Shown here one piece after another: positions 53,653 to 62,985 of a stretch of DNA of 64,000 nucleotides. The stretch is from Acidobacteriota bacterium (GTDB lineage Bacteria; Acidobacteriota; Thermoanaerobaculia; Multivoradales; JAGPDF01): positions 1 to 64,000 of the forward strand of contig JACTMI010000042.1 of assembly GCA_014584695.1 (NCBI GenBank), read 5' to 3'. A program made the position numbers and the translations under genes. Numbering within the stretch: position 1 is the stretch's first letter; every line of letters starts with the position of its first letter. A model generated the notes under the pieces. The model was not told where the DNA came from. It saw nothing but the letters and a program-made list of their open reading frames with translations, and ran no database searches.

Positions 53653-55419
53653 CTACAGCGAGATCGAGCCTTTGCGGAAATCGGAGCGGCCGAGGCGGGC
53701 GTTGATCAGGACCGGCCGCCCGGCGCTCGCCTGCCGTCGCGCCTCGGCGAGGACGTCGCCGATCTCTCCGGGCCGCTCGAGCGTCAGACCCACCGCCCCG
53801 AGGCCCTCCGCCGCGCGGTGGTAGTCGGTGGCCGCGAGCACGGTGCCGACGTCGTCCCCGAGCAGCTCCACCTGATCGCGGGCGATCTGCCCCCAGGCCG
53901 CGTCGTTGCCGACCAGGCCGATCACCGGCAGGCCGTGGCGGGCGAAGGTGTCGAGCTCGAGCAGGCTGTAGGCGACCGAGCCGTCGCCCCACAGCACCCA
54001 CACCTCCGCCTCGGGTCGCGCGAGCCGGGCGCCCAGCGCGAAACCGCCGCCGACGCCGAGCGTGCCGAACGCCCCCGGATCGAGCCAGGAGAGCGGCGTG
54101 CGGGGGCGGACCGTGTAGGCGGCGGTGCCGACGAAGTCGCCGCCGTCGGCGACCAGCAGCGCGCGCGAATCGAGGAAGGCGTCGAGCTCGCAGAGCAGCC
54201 GCAGCGGGTTGAGCCCCCCTTCGGCGGGCTCGGCGGCCCGCCGCGCGATCTCTTCGTCGCGCTCGCGCTCGCGCTCCGCCAGCCGCGCGTGCCACTCGCC
54301 GCGCACGCGGGGAGTCCCGGCGGCTCGCGCCAGCGCACGCAGGAAAAGCGCTGGGTCGCCGTGGGACGCGATGTCGGGTCGGCGGTTCGAGCCGAGGTCG
54401 GTCGCGCTCCGGTTCGCCGCCACCAGCCGCGCGCGCCGTGGGATGGCGCGCCCGTAGTCGAGCCGGAAATCGCACGGGACGCCCGCGAGCAGCACCAGGT
54501 CGGCCTCGCGCAGCGCCTCCTTGCGGCGGTGCCGGAAGAGCAGCGGATGGCTCGCCCCGAGCAGACCGCGAGCCATCCCGGACAGATAGACCGGGAGACC
54601 CAGCCGCTCGATCGCCTCGACCAGCGCCGGGATCTCGGCCGCGAGGAGCGCCGCTTGACTGCCGATCACCGCGACCGGGCGCGCCGACTTGGCGAGCGCG
54701 CGCGCGGCCCGGCGGACGGCGCCGGCGTCCGGGGGCGGCGGCGCCGGCGGCGGGAGCGTCCTGGCCGGCGGAGCGCCCCGGAAGATTCGACGCAAGTGGC
54801 TCGACAGGTAGAGGCGCTCGGCCCGCTTGGCGAGCGACGGCGCCCGCTCGCCCGGCTTCGGGTCGACGCCGTACCACTCCCGGGTCACCGCCGCGGGATA
54901 GAGCAGGTCGACCGGGCACTCGACGAAGACCGGACCGGGCACCCCTTCGCGCGCGATCCAGAGCGCCCGTTCGAGCAGCGGCTCGAGCTCGGCGACCGAT
55001 CGCGCGCTGCCCTGCCACTTGACCAGCGGCGCCGCGACGGACTGCTGGTCGATGTCCTGGAGCGAGCCGCGCCCCTTGAGCACGGTGGCGGTGGCGCCGC
55101 CGAGCAGCAGCAGGGGCGACTGCGCCATGCGCGCGTTCTGGAGCGCGGTGACGGTGTTGGTCAGCCCGGGCCCCGCGGTCACCGCCGCGACACCCGGCAC
55201 GCCGGTCAGCCGCGCGGTGGCGTCGGCGGCAAAGACCGCGTCGGCCTCGTGACGGACGTCGACCACGCGGAGGCCGCGCGCCTTGGCGGCGACCAGGATG
55301 GGCGAGATGTGGCCGCCGCAGAGGGTGAACAGGGTCCGGACGCCGTGCCGCGCCAGCACCGCCGCGACGCGGTCGCCGCCGTGCTCAGCCGCCGCGGCGT
55401 CGGGGGTGGCGCCGCTCAC
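53653..55419 (-). CDS. thiamine-diphosphate-dependent enzyme, acetolactate synthase / 2-hydroxyacyl-CoA lyase (ILVBL)-like
   Basis: [112 protein letters not shown]. Confidence 0.9.
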   Translation of the reverse strand: MSGATPDAAAAEHGGDRVAAVLARHGVRTLFTLCGGHISPILVAAKARGLRVVDVRHEADAVFAADATARLTGVPGVAAVTAGPGLTNTVTALQNARMAQSPLLLLGGATATVLKGRGSLQDIDQQSVAAPLVKWQGSARSVAELEPLLERALWIAREGVPGPVFVECPVDLLYPAAVTREWYGVDPKPGERAPSLAKRAERLYLSSHLRRIFRGAPPARTLPPPAPPPPDAGAVRRAARALAKSARPVAVIGSQAALLAAEIPALVEAIERLGLPVYLSGMARGLLGASHPLLFRHRRKEALREADLVLLAGVPCDFRLDYGRAIPRRARLVAANRSATDLGSNRRPDIASHGDPALFLRALARAAGTPRVRGEWHARLAERERERDEEIARRAAEPAEGGLNPLRLLCELDAFLDSRALLVADGGDFVGTAAYTVRPRTPLSWLDPGAFGTLGVGGGFALGARLARPEAEVWVLWGDGSVAYSLLELDTFARHGLPVIGLVGNDAAWGQIARDQVELLGDDVGTVLAATDYHRAAEGLGAVGLTLERPGEIGDVLAEARRQASAGRPVLINARLGRSDFRKGSISL

Positions 55420-55829
55420 GCGCCCGTTCCCGCCGCGAGCACGTGGCGCTCGGGCACGTAGCAGAGGAAGTGGCCGCTCATGAGCTCGCGGCCGTCGCGC
55501 GCCACGACCCGCGCGGTGACCCTCGCCTTGCGCCCGTCGCGGCTCTCGACCGCAGCCTCCGCGCGCAGCCATGCGCCGACGTCGACCGGCGCCAGGAAGC
55601 GGACTTCGGCGCCGGCGAGAACCACCGTCGGCTCGTCGATCGCGAGCATCGCGGCGTGGTCGGCCAGGCCGAAGAGGAAGCCACCGTGGATTAGCCCATG
55701 CTCGTCGGCGGCCATCTCGGGCAGGGCCTCCATCTCCACCGCGGCGAAGCCATCCCGGACCTCGACCGGCGCGCCGCACAGGCGCTGCGAGATCGCCGCG
55801 TGCGTGCGCGGCTGAATCGTTTCGCTCAT
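55416..55829 (-). CDS. hotdog-fold thioesterase (PaaI-like)
   Basis: DEHGLIHGGFLFGLADHAAMLAI; VRFLAPVDVG; 4-nt overlap with TPP enzyme gene. Confidence 0.82.
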   Translation of the reverse strand: MSETIQPRTHAAISQRLCGAPVEVRDGFAAVEMEALPEMAADEHGLIHGGFLFGLADHAAMLAIDEPTVVLAGAEVRFLAPVDVGAWLRAEAAVESRDGRKARVTARVVARDGRELMSGHFLCYVPERHVLAAGTGA

Positions 55830-55898
55830 CGAACCCCCCGGATCGACAAGCGTTTCACGCCCCCGCCGGAGCCGGCAAGCGGACGGTGCCCCGCGCAC

Positions 55899-56381
55899 CT
55901 AGAGCGACTTCCGGAAGCAGCGGAGAATGCCGCTCTCTTCGAAACCCAGCGCCCGATGGGCGGCGGCGCCCGCTTCGTTGGCGAGCTCGGTATCGGACGC
56001 GAACTCGACGCAGCAGCGATCCCGCGCCCACCTCTCCGCGGCCGCCACCAGCGCGGCGCCGACCCCCATTCCGCGCGCTCGCGGTGAGACGTACCAACCC
56101 TCGAGGTAGCCGACCGGGGAGCTGGAGCAGCCTTCGGCGAAATCCCGCAGCGACACCTCGGCGAAGCCGACCAGCTCGCCCGCCAGCTCGGCGACCACGA
56201 CCTCGAGCGGCTCCCGCAGGTCGCCGGCGAGGAAGCCGCTGATCTCGCCGGCGTGGTCGTCGTCACTGCCCGGCCAGAGCTCGCCCCGCAGCCGGGCCCA
56301 CGCTGCGGCGTCACCCGCCCGCACCGGGCGGACCTCGACGACACCAGCCGCGTCGCGCCCTGCCTTTCGCGCCGCGCTCAC
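55899..56381 (-). CDS. GNAT acetyltransferase, AAC(6')-like
   Basis: VRPVRAGDAAAWARLRGELWPG...VGFAEVSLRDFAEGCSSSPVGYLEGWYVSPRARGMGVGAALVAAAERWARDRCCVEFASDTELANEAGAAAHRALGFEE. Confidence 0.88.
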   Translation of the reverse strand: MSAARKAGRDAAGVVEVRPVRAGDAAAWARLRGELWPGSDDDHAGEISGFLAGDLREPLEVVVAELAGELVGFAEVSLRDFAEGCSSSPVGYLEGWYVSPRARGMGVGAALVAAAERWARDRCCVEFASDTELANEAGAAAHRALGFEESGILRCFRKSL

Positions 56382-56770
56382 GAGCGCCCCCTGCGGCTCA
56401 CCAGCGCGAGCGGAGCGGCGACGAGGGTGGCGAGAACGAGAACCCAGACCCGGCCGGCTGCCAGGTCGTAGTCCGCGCGCAGCTCGAACCAGGTCTTGCC
56501 CGCGACGTAGTGGCCGAACAGAAACTCGAAGGCCAGCGTCAGGGCGAGCCACAGCGAACCCACCGCGAGTGCCTCGCCGCGCGAGCGGACCCCGATCCAC
56601 CTCACCGTGCCCCAGGTCCCAACGACGATCAGCAGGCAGAGCAGGAGCGTGCTCACGACGTGCGCGCGCGCGTCGCCGAGCCTCGGTACCAGCAGCTCCT
56701 CGCGCAGCAACCCGTTGCCGATCGCGACCCCGACGAACCCGAACCAGACCACCAGCGCGCGTCCGATCAT
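56378..56770 (-). CDS. hypothetical four-TM membrane protein
   Basis: Hydrophobic segments; overlaps GNAT start (GTGA). Confidence 0.75.
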   Translation of the reverse strand: MIGRALVVWFGFVGVAIGNGLLREELLVPRLGDARAHVVSTLLLCLLIVVGTWGTVRWIGVRSRGEALAVGSLWLALTLAFEFLFGHYVAGKTWFELRADYDLAAGRVWVLVLATLVAAPLALVSRRGRS

Positions 56771-56873
56771 GCGCCGATCTTGCCATCACCGCCCGCCGCC
56801 ATGGCACCGACGCTCCGCTGCGGTGCGGCGGCGCGATACGATTCATCCGAACCCCCACCAGCGAGGACCTCCC

Positions 56874-57371
56874 ATGCTCCGAATCCACCCGCCCGCCCGG
56901 CTCGCCGCAGTGGCCCTGACCACGCTCGTCCTGCTGCCCGCCACGACGCTCGCCGCCGACGCCGGCACCGAGACGCCGCCGCCCGCGGCTTACGACGAAG
57001 CGCTCGCGCGGGCCGCCGGCGCCGACGAGATGGGGATGGGCCGGTACGTGCTGGTGATCCTGAAGAGCGGCCCGACGCCGGTGCCCGCCGGCCCCGAGCG
57101 CGACGAGATGTTCCGCGGCCACTTCGCCAACATGAAGCGGCTCGCCGACGACGGGAAGCTCGTGCTGGCCGGGCCGCTCGACGGCGTCGACGGTTGGCGC
57201 GGCCTGTTCATCCTCGACGTCGCCGACGTCGACGAGGCGCGCGCGCTCGCCGCCACCGATCCGGTCATCCAGCGCGGCGAGATGATCGCCGAGTGCCACA
57301 AGTTCTACGGCTCCGCCGCGCTCCGCTTCGTCAACGAGACCCACAAGAAGATCGCCAAGAAGGGCTTCTGA
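56874..57371 (+). CDS. secreted YciI-like domain protein
   Basis: Signal peptide MLRIHPPARLAAVALTTLVLLPATTLAA; HFANMKRLADDGKLVLAGPLDGVDGWRGLFILDVADVDEARALAATDPVIQRGEM. Confidence 0.82.
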   Translation: MLRIHPPARLAAVALTTLVLLPATTLAADAGTETPPPAAYDEALARAAGADEMGMGRYVLVILKSGPTPVPAGPERDEMFRGHFANMKRLADDGKLVLAGPLDGVDGWRGLFILDVADVDEARALAATDPVIQRGEMIAECHKFYGSAALRFVNETHKKIAKKGF

Positions 57372-57463
57372 GGCAGCGCTGGGGCGGCCGGCCCCCGCGG
57401 TCCGGGCTCGGCCCGCGACCCACCCGCAGCACGCGGCTGGCGGCGCGGTTAGGATGCGCCGCG

Positions 57464-58879
57464 ATGACCGACGACTCGGAGCGGGGCGGCGGGTCCGCTG
57501 CGGCATCGGCGCCCGGGCTCGCGCGGGAGCTCGGGGCGTGGGACGGGGTGCTGATCACCGTCGGCGCGGTGGTCGGGACCGGGATCTTTCTCGTCTCGGG
57601 CGACATCGCGCGGGCGGCGCCGCATGCCGGGGTGCTGATCGCGGTCTGGCTGATCGGCGGCGTGCTGTCGCTCGCGGGCGCCCTGACCTACGCCGAGCTG
57701 GGGGGGATGTTCCCGCGCGCGGGCGGCGTCTACGTCTTCCTGCGCGAGGCCTATGGGCCGCTGGCGGGATTCCTCTACGGCTGGGCCTGCTTCCTGGTCA
57801 TCATGTCCGGGGGCATGGCGGCGCTCGCCATCGGCTTCGCCGAGTACCTCGGCGTCTTCTTCCCCGCGCTCGGCACCGACCGGATTCTCGCCGGCTGCCG
57901 GTGGCTCGGCTTCGAATGGCGGCTGAGCGCGGGTCAGCTCACCGCCGCGGCGGCAATCCTCGTGCTCACCGCCGTCAACCACCGTGGCTTGCGCTCGGGC
58001 GCCGGCCTCCAGAACGTCCTCACCGCGATCAAGATCGGCGCCATCGCGCTGTTCGTCGCCTGCGGCTTCTTGGTGCCGGCGCAGGCGTCGCCGGCGCTGC
58101 TCGAGCCGCTGCCGGCGAGCGGCCTCGCCGCCGCCCTCGGCATTGCGATGATCGCGGTGCTCTGGACCTTCGACGGCTGGTACGGCCTGACCTTCAGCGC
58201 CGGCGAGCTGCGCCGCCCCGAGCGCGACCTGCCGCTCGGCCTGGCCGGTGGCACGGCCCTCGTCACCCTGCTCTACCTGCTGCTCCACTTCGTCTATCTG
58301 CGCGCGCTGCCGGTCGTCGCCATCGGCGAATCGCCACGCGTCGCCGAGGCCGCCGCTTCCTCGCTGTTCGGCGCCGGCGGCGCGCGATGGATGGCCGCCG
58401 CGGTGCTGGTCTCCTCCTTCGGCTGCCTGGCGACGACGATCCTCTACAGCTCCCGAATCTACCCGCCGATGGCCGACGATCGGGTCTTCTTTCGCGGCCT
58501 GGCGAGAATCGACCCGGTGACCCGCGTGCCGGTCCGCTCCCTGTGGGCCCAGTCCGCCTGGGCGGTCGTCCTGACCCTCACCGGCACCTACGGCCAGCTC
58601 TACACCTATGTCGTCTTCGTCGCCGTGCTGTTCCACGTCGGCGCCGGCGCGGCGGTGTTCGTGCTGCGGCGCAGCCGCCCGCAGGCGCCGCGGCCCTACC
58701 GTGTCTGGGGCTACCCCTGGTTGCCCCTCGCCTTCCTGGCGGCGTCGCTGTTGCTCGTCGCCAACACTCTGGTCGAGAGACCTATGGAGTCGCTGGCCGG
58801 GCTCGTCCTGGTGGCCCTGGGCCTGCCGGCCTACCGGCACTGGCGGCGCCGCTCGCGAGCGGACACGGAGAGCTCCTGA
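57464..58879 (+). CDS. APC-family amino-acid permease
   Basis: VGAVVGTGIFLVSGDIAR; ALTYAELGGMFPRAGGVYVFLREAYGPLAGFLYGW; ~12 TM. Confidence 0.94.
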   Translation: MTDDSERGGGSAAASAPGLARELGAWDGVLITVGAVVGTGIFLVSGDIARAAPHAGVLIAVWLIGGVLSLAGALTYAELGGMFPRAGGVYVFLREAYGPLAGFLYGWACFLVIMSGGMAALAIGFAEYLGVFFPALGTDRILAGCRWLGFEWRLSAGQLTAAAAILVLTAVNHRGLRSGAGLQNVLTAIKIGAIALFVACGFLVPAQASPALLEPLPASGLAAALGIAMIAVLWTFDGWYGLTFSAGELRRPERDLPLGLAGGTALVTLLYLLLHFVYLRALPVVAIGESPRVAEAAASSLFGAGGARWMAAAVLVSSFGCLATTILYSSRIYPPMADDRVFFRGLARIDPVTRVPVRSLWAQSAWAVVLTLTGTYGQLYTYVVFVAVLFHVGAGAAVFVLRRSRPQAPRPYRVWGYPWLPLAFLAASLLLVANTLVERPMESLAGLVLVALGLPAYRHWRRRSRADTESS

Positions 58880-59049
58880 AGGCAAGCCCGATCCGCGGGT
58901 GCCGCTCCCTCCTCCCTCCCTCCGAATCACCAGTCGGTCCCATGCCCGCTGTCGGCTCGCACCGAGAGACCCCCTCAGACGTTTGCCTCACTCCCTCTTG
59001 CCCGCTTTCCCTCTTTCCCTTCTTGCCTTCCTTGGGCGGGGGCTTCGAT

Positions 59050-59750
59050 CAGGTCTCGTCCCGCTTTCGTGGCTTCCGGCGAGTTGAAGAGACCATGGGC
59101 GGAGCGCCGGTGGGCGCCTTCACGTCGAAGAAGCACTCTCTTGAAGAGGCTGGAGGACGATGCTCCCGTGGCGAGCGCAGGTCGGTGGTGGGCACACTCA
59201 CGTTGAAGAAGCGTTCTGTTGAAGGGGGTGGCGGGCATGGCACCCGTGGCGAGCGCGAGGCGCCGTCGCGCTCCCCATCGCCCCATCGCCCCACCGTCCC
59301 CCGGCGTTTCGCCCTCCCCACCAGCGGCCGGTACTCGACCCCTTCTATGGGGTCTTTGCTTCTCTGCTCTCGCCAGCCGACCCGCCGGTGGGCGCCTTCA
59401 CGCTGAAGAAGCGCTCTGTCGAAGGGGGTGGTGGGCGGTGCGCTCGCTGCGAGTGCGAGACGCCCTCTCGCTCTCCATCGGCGTTCCGCCTCCTCCACCA
59501 GCGGATGGCACTCGACCCCATCTATGGACTTTTCGTTCCGGTGCTCACCTATCGTCGTGGCTCCCGGTAGCTGGCAAAGGCCATAGAAGGGAGACCGGGC
59601 AGCTCGCGCGCCCGCTGGTCCGATCGTCGCCAGCGCCTCGCGCCTCGAGGCCGCTCCACCGTCGTCCTCTTTCTCTTCTATGGTCTTTTCGTTCCGGTGC
59701 TCACCCACCTTCGTGGCTCGCCGTGGAAAGCAAGGACCATGGATGAGAGA
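59050..59750. repeat. locus 2 of intergenic repeats: near-tandem ~200-bp units plus palindromic arms
   Basis: CGTTGAAGAAGCGTTCTGTTGAAGGGGGTGGCGGGC (59201) vs CGCTGAAGAAGCGCTCTGTCGAAGGGGGTGGTGGGC (59401) vs CGTCGAAGAAGCACTCTCTTGAAGAGGCTGG (59123); TCTATGGACTTTTCGTTCCGGTGCTCACC (59521) and TCTATGGTCTTTTCGTTCCGGTGCTCACC (59678) with opposing arms at 59571 and 59723. Confidence 0.75.
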
Positions 59751-59855
59751 CCTGGCACCTGGACCACCGGCTGGTCCGGTCGGTGCGCTCGGCGGCTGGG
59801 ACAACCCCCTTCTTGGACCCTTCTTGGTCCCTTCTGGCGTCCAGGCGCCGTCGTG

Positions 59856-62033
59856 CTAGACCTTCCCTGACAGTCCGATCGAGAAGCTTCGGCCGGTCGC
59901 GCGATCCGCGGTGCTGTCGGGCGAGGCGAAGTAGCGCCGGTCGCCGACGTTGCGCACCAGCAATCGGACTTCGATCGCCTCCGAGAAGCGGAAGCCGCCG
60001 CCCAGGTCGAGCAGGGTGTAGCCGTCACGCCCGAGCTCCGTGGGCCCGGGCTCGTCGTGCTCCGAAACCCGGGTCAGCCGGCCGTGAAAGAACGCCCTGC
60101 CGACCGTGCGCCGCAGATTGACCCAGCCGTTGGGCGCCGCGATGTCGTCGATCGCCGCCCCGCCGTCGGTCTCGCCGTCGGCAATCGCCGCTCCCGCCTC
60201 CAGGCTCCAGCCCTGTCCGAAACCGGCCTGCAGCTCCATCTCGAGCCCCCGGATCGTCGCCGCGCCGCGGTTGCGGAAGAAGAAGTCCGACCCCGCGCCA
60301 TAGCGCTCGACCAGATCGTCGATGCGGTAGTGGTACACGAACAGGCCGAGCGCCGTGCGCCCGCGGGCGTAGCGGACCGCGAGATCGCTCTGCAGGCTGG
60401 TCTCCGGGTCGAGCTCGGGGTTGCCGGTGACGAAGCCCCGCCCCGAGGGACCGCGGAAGTACCGATCCGACAGCGTCGGCGAGCGGAAGCCGCGGGCGAT
60501 CTGCAGCGAGGTCGTCCAACCGGAGAAGGGCCCCGCCGTCAGCGAGAGGTTGCCGGAGAGGGCGTCGTGGGTCACCCGTCGGTCGCCGAAGTGGCCGCCG
60601 CGGTTCTCGGACTCGATCCGGTCCCCGCGCAGGCCGATACCGAGGCTCCAGCGCTCGGCGAGCGGACGCGTCCAGGTCGAGAAGAGGCCGAGCGAGTGCT
60701 GGGAGGCGTCGTCGATCGAGACCGTCCGGTCGATTCGCTCGACCGTCGCCCCGTCCGCGCCGTAGCGCACCTGTTCGGTCGTGGCGCGCAGATCGAAGCG
60801 CGAGGTCGCGTCGACTCCGACCTGCAGCCGACCTCCCGAGGCCGCGCGCGCGGCGACGACGCGGAGCGAGGCGTCCCGCGCGTCGGTGTCGGCGCGATCG
60901 ACCCGCCGATTGGCGGCGTCCGTCGGGGCGCGATCCCGGTCGAGCACGATCCGGTAGCGGCCATAGAAGAGCGCGCCCTCGAGCGCGTCCCAGGTTCCCA
61001 CCGAGCCCAGCCAGGAGGCGTTCGCGCGATCCGACTCCTCGCGCGGATAGAAGCTGCGGATGGCGCGAGAGTCGATCGACGCCTTGCCCAGGTCCTCGAT
61101 CCGGTCGATCGCGAGCCCCAGGCGGAGCCGGCCCGCTCCCGCCGGCACCGCGTAGCGGACCGCGCCGCCGGCGGCCGTGTAGCCGGAGTTGAAGATCTCG
61201 CGCCCGCCGCCGGCTTCGGCGTCTCCGGCGTCGCCGACGTGGGCGTCGACGAGCAGAGCGCCCGGGCCGACGGCGCCGGAGGCCGCGATATAGGCCGAGC
61301 GGGTGTCGAGCGCGCCCGCCGCCGCTTCGAGCGAGTAGCGCAGCGAGAAGCGGTCGGGGTCGGGATCGCGGGTGACCGCGTTCAGCACGCCACCGAAGGC
61401 GTCCGAGCCGTAGACGACCGAGCCCGGGCCGCGCAGGATCTCGATCGAAGCCAGCGCCGCCGGATCGACGAAGGTCGCCGAGGGCCCGGCGCGGCGCTCG
61501 GCGGACACACGAGCCCCGTCGACCAGGATCAGCGTCCGGCCCCGTCCGAGGTTGCGCAGCACCGGCACCGAATCCGCGCCGTCGCCGAGCTTCGAAGCGC
61601 CGGCCACCGACTCGAGCGCCTGGTAGAGCCGCTTCGGGGCGCGCTGCTCCAGCTCCTCCCGGGTCAGCACGGTCGCGGCGCTCGCCGGCAGCAGGTCGAG
61701 CGACGGCGCGACGCCCGAGACCACGGTGACGGCGTCGCGCACCACGGCGGGCAACCGGAGCACCGGCTCGAGCGCGGTGACCTCGAGCGGCGCCGCCACC
61801 ACGCCGGCGGGCGAGGTCGCCACGAGCGTGAACGGCAAGGGGGGCGCGGGCTCCAGGCGAAAGCGTCCATCTTCGCCGCAGCGGGCGACCACCGCCCGGC
61901 CGGCGACCGCGACCGAGTAACCGGCTGCCGGCTCACCCTGAGCGGTCAGCAGCCGGGCCTCGAAGGCCGCACCCGCGGCCGGTCCAGCCAGACAGAGGGC
62001 CGCAGCGAGGGCCCCCGCGATGCTCCATCTCAT
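59856..62033 (-). CDS. TonB-dependent receptor with N-terminal carboxypeptidase-regulatory-like domain
   Basis: Signal peptide; plug domain VPVLRNLGRGRTLILVDGARVS...IEILRGPGSVVYGSDAFGGVLNAVTRD; beta-barrel to C-terminal FSIGLSGKV. Confidence 0.95.
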   Translation of the reverse strand: MRWSIAGALAAALCLAGPAAGAAFEARLLTAQGEPAAGYSVAVAGRAVVARCGEDGRFRLEPAPPLPFTLVATSPAGVVAAPLEVTALEPVLRLPAVVRDAVTVVSGVAPSLDLLPASAATVLTREELEQRAPKRLYQALESVAGASKLGDGADSVPVLRNLGRGRTLILVDGARVSAERRAGPSATFVDPAALASIEILRGPGSVVYGSDAFGGVLNAVTRDPDPDRFSLRYSLEAAAGALDTRSAYIAASGAVGPGALLVDAHVGDAGDAEAGGGREIFNSGYTAAGGAVRYAVPAGAGRLRLGLAIDRIEDLGKASIDSRAIRSFYPREESDRANASWLGSVGTWDALEGALFYGRYRIVLDRDRAPTDAANRRVDRADTDARDASLRVVAARAASGGRLQVGVDATSRFDLRATTEQVRYGADGATVERIDRTVSIDDASQHSLGLFSTWTRPLAERWSLGIGLRGDRIESENRGGHFGDRRVTHDALSGNLSLTAGPFSGWTTSLQIARGFRSPTLSDRYFRGPSGRGFVTGNPELDPETSLQSDLAVRYARGRTALGLFVYHYRIDDLVERYGAGSDFFFRNRGAATIRGLEMELQAGFGQGWSLEAGAAIADGETDGGAAIDDIAAPNGWVNLRRTVGRAFFHGRLTRVSEHDEPGPTELGRDGYTLLDLGGGFRFSEAIEVRLLVRNVGDRRYFASPDSTADRATGRSFSIGLSGKV

Positions 62034-62132
62034 CTCTCGATCCTCCGCGAAACGAACCTGGATCGACCCGCACGGCGCGCGTGCCGCGCGGGGAAATCAC
62101 TCGAACGACGCGCACCTCGCGTGCGCGCGCCC

Positions 62133-62906
62133 TCATTCGTTGCGGCGGGCGGTGAGCAGCAGGATCGAGAGCGTCCGTCGGGCCGCCGGGGCGGCCCGCT
62201 CGGTGGCGACCTCCCGGGCCGGCGCTGCCGCGCCGGTGGCGGGAGCCGGCAGGGCCACGGTGCGCTCGCCGCCGGCGGCCGCGAGCGCGAAGAGGGGGGC
62301 TCCGGGGCGGGTCGTCGGCCCCATCTCGACCTGGCGAGGCAGCGCCGAGGCGCGCTCGATCCAGCGGCCCCCCTGCCGATCGCCCTCGCTCCAGAGGAAA
62401 GTCGGTTTCGAGCCGGCGCGGGCCGCTTCGCCGAACCGCCAGGCCAGCCGGCGATCGATCCCTGGCGACGGACGCCGCGCCGGAACGATCTCGAGCTCGA
62501 CCCGGGTCGCCACCTCGTGCTCGACCACCTCGTCACCGACGCGCAACATCAACTGCGCGCGCGGTGAAGCGATCTCCGGCACGCGGACCCGGACCTGGCG
62601 GCGGGCGAAGTCGAGGTGCGGCGTCAACCGCACGGTGAAGGTCGCCCCGCCGTCGAAGGAGAGGAAGGCCTCCCATTCTTCGATGTGGGTCAGAGCTTCG
62701 AAGCCGCCCGCCGGCTCCCAGGCGAGCAGCGCCGCCTCGCCCGCCGTCCAGCGCGCACCGGCGGCTGGCTCGACCCAGCGCGCCTCGAGGCGCGCGGCAC
62801 CGTCAGCGCGTCCGGGCCCGGGGCGCGCGGCGACACCCGGCGGCGCGAGCACGACGCTCATCGCCGCCCAGGTCAGCCACGCGGAAAGGGCCCGGCGCCG
62901 GAGCAC
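62133..62906 (-). CDS. secreted hypothetical protein upstream of TonB receptor
   Basis: Signal-like N-terminus; AFLSFDGGATFTVRLTPHLD; same strand, ~100 bp from the receptor gene. Confidence 0.7.
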   Translation of the reverse strand: MLRRRALSAWLTWAAMSVVLAPPGVAARPGPGRADGAARLEARWVEPAAGARWTAGEAALLAWEPAGGFEALTHIEEWEAFLSFDGGATFTVRLTPHLDFARRQVRVRVPEIASPRAQLMLRVGDEVVEHEVATRVELEIVPARRPSPGIDRRLAWRFGEAARAGSKPTFLWSEGDRQGGRWIERASALPRQVEMGPTTRPGAPLFALAAAGGERTVALPAPATGAAAPAREVATERAAPAARRTLSILLLTARRNE

Positions 62907-62985
62907 AGGGCCCTATTCTCTGCCATCGGCGCCGCGGGGGGGAAAAGCGCCGTCCCGCACCGGGGACGGCCCGCCCCCGGTAGGC

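Noticed and set aside
59049-59804. 251-aa minus-strand ORF with internal repeats (GEHRNEKTIE / GEHRNEKSID)
   Set aside because: Repetition is explained by the DNA repeat; no RBS or signal and repeat spacing is not consistently codon-periodic. Kept as a DNA/RNA repeat, though translation is not excluded.
59808-59836. Short near-tandem CTTCTTGGACCC/TTCTTGGTCCC/TTCTGG
   Set aside because: Too short and degenerate to separate from chance or the neighbouring repeat array.
60057-62567. 836-aa plus-strand ORF
   Set aside because: Antisense to the TonB receptor, which has canonical plug and barrel sequence.
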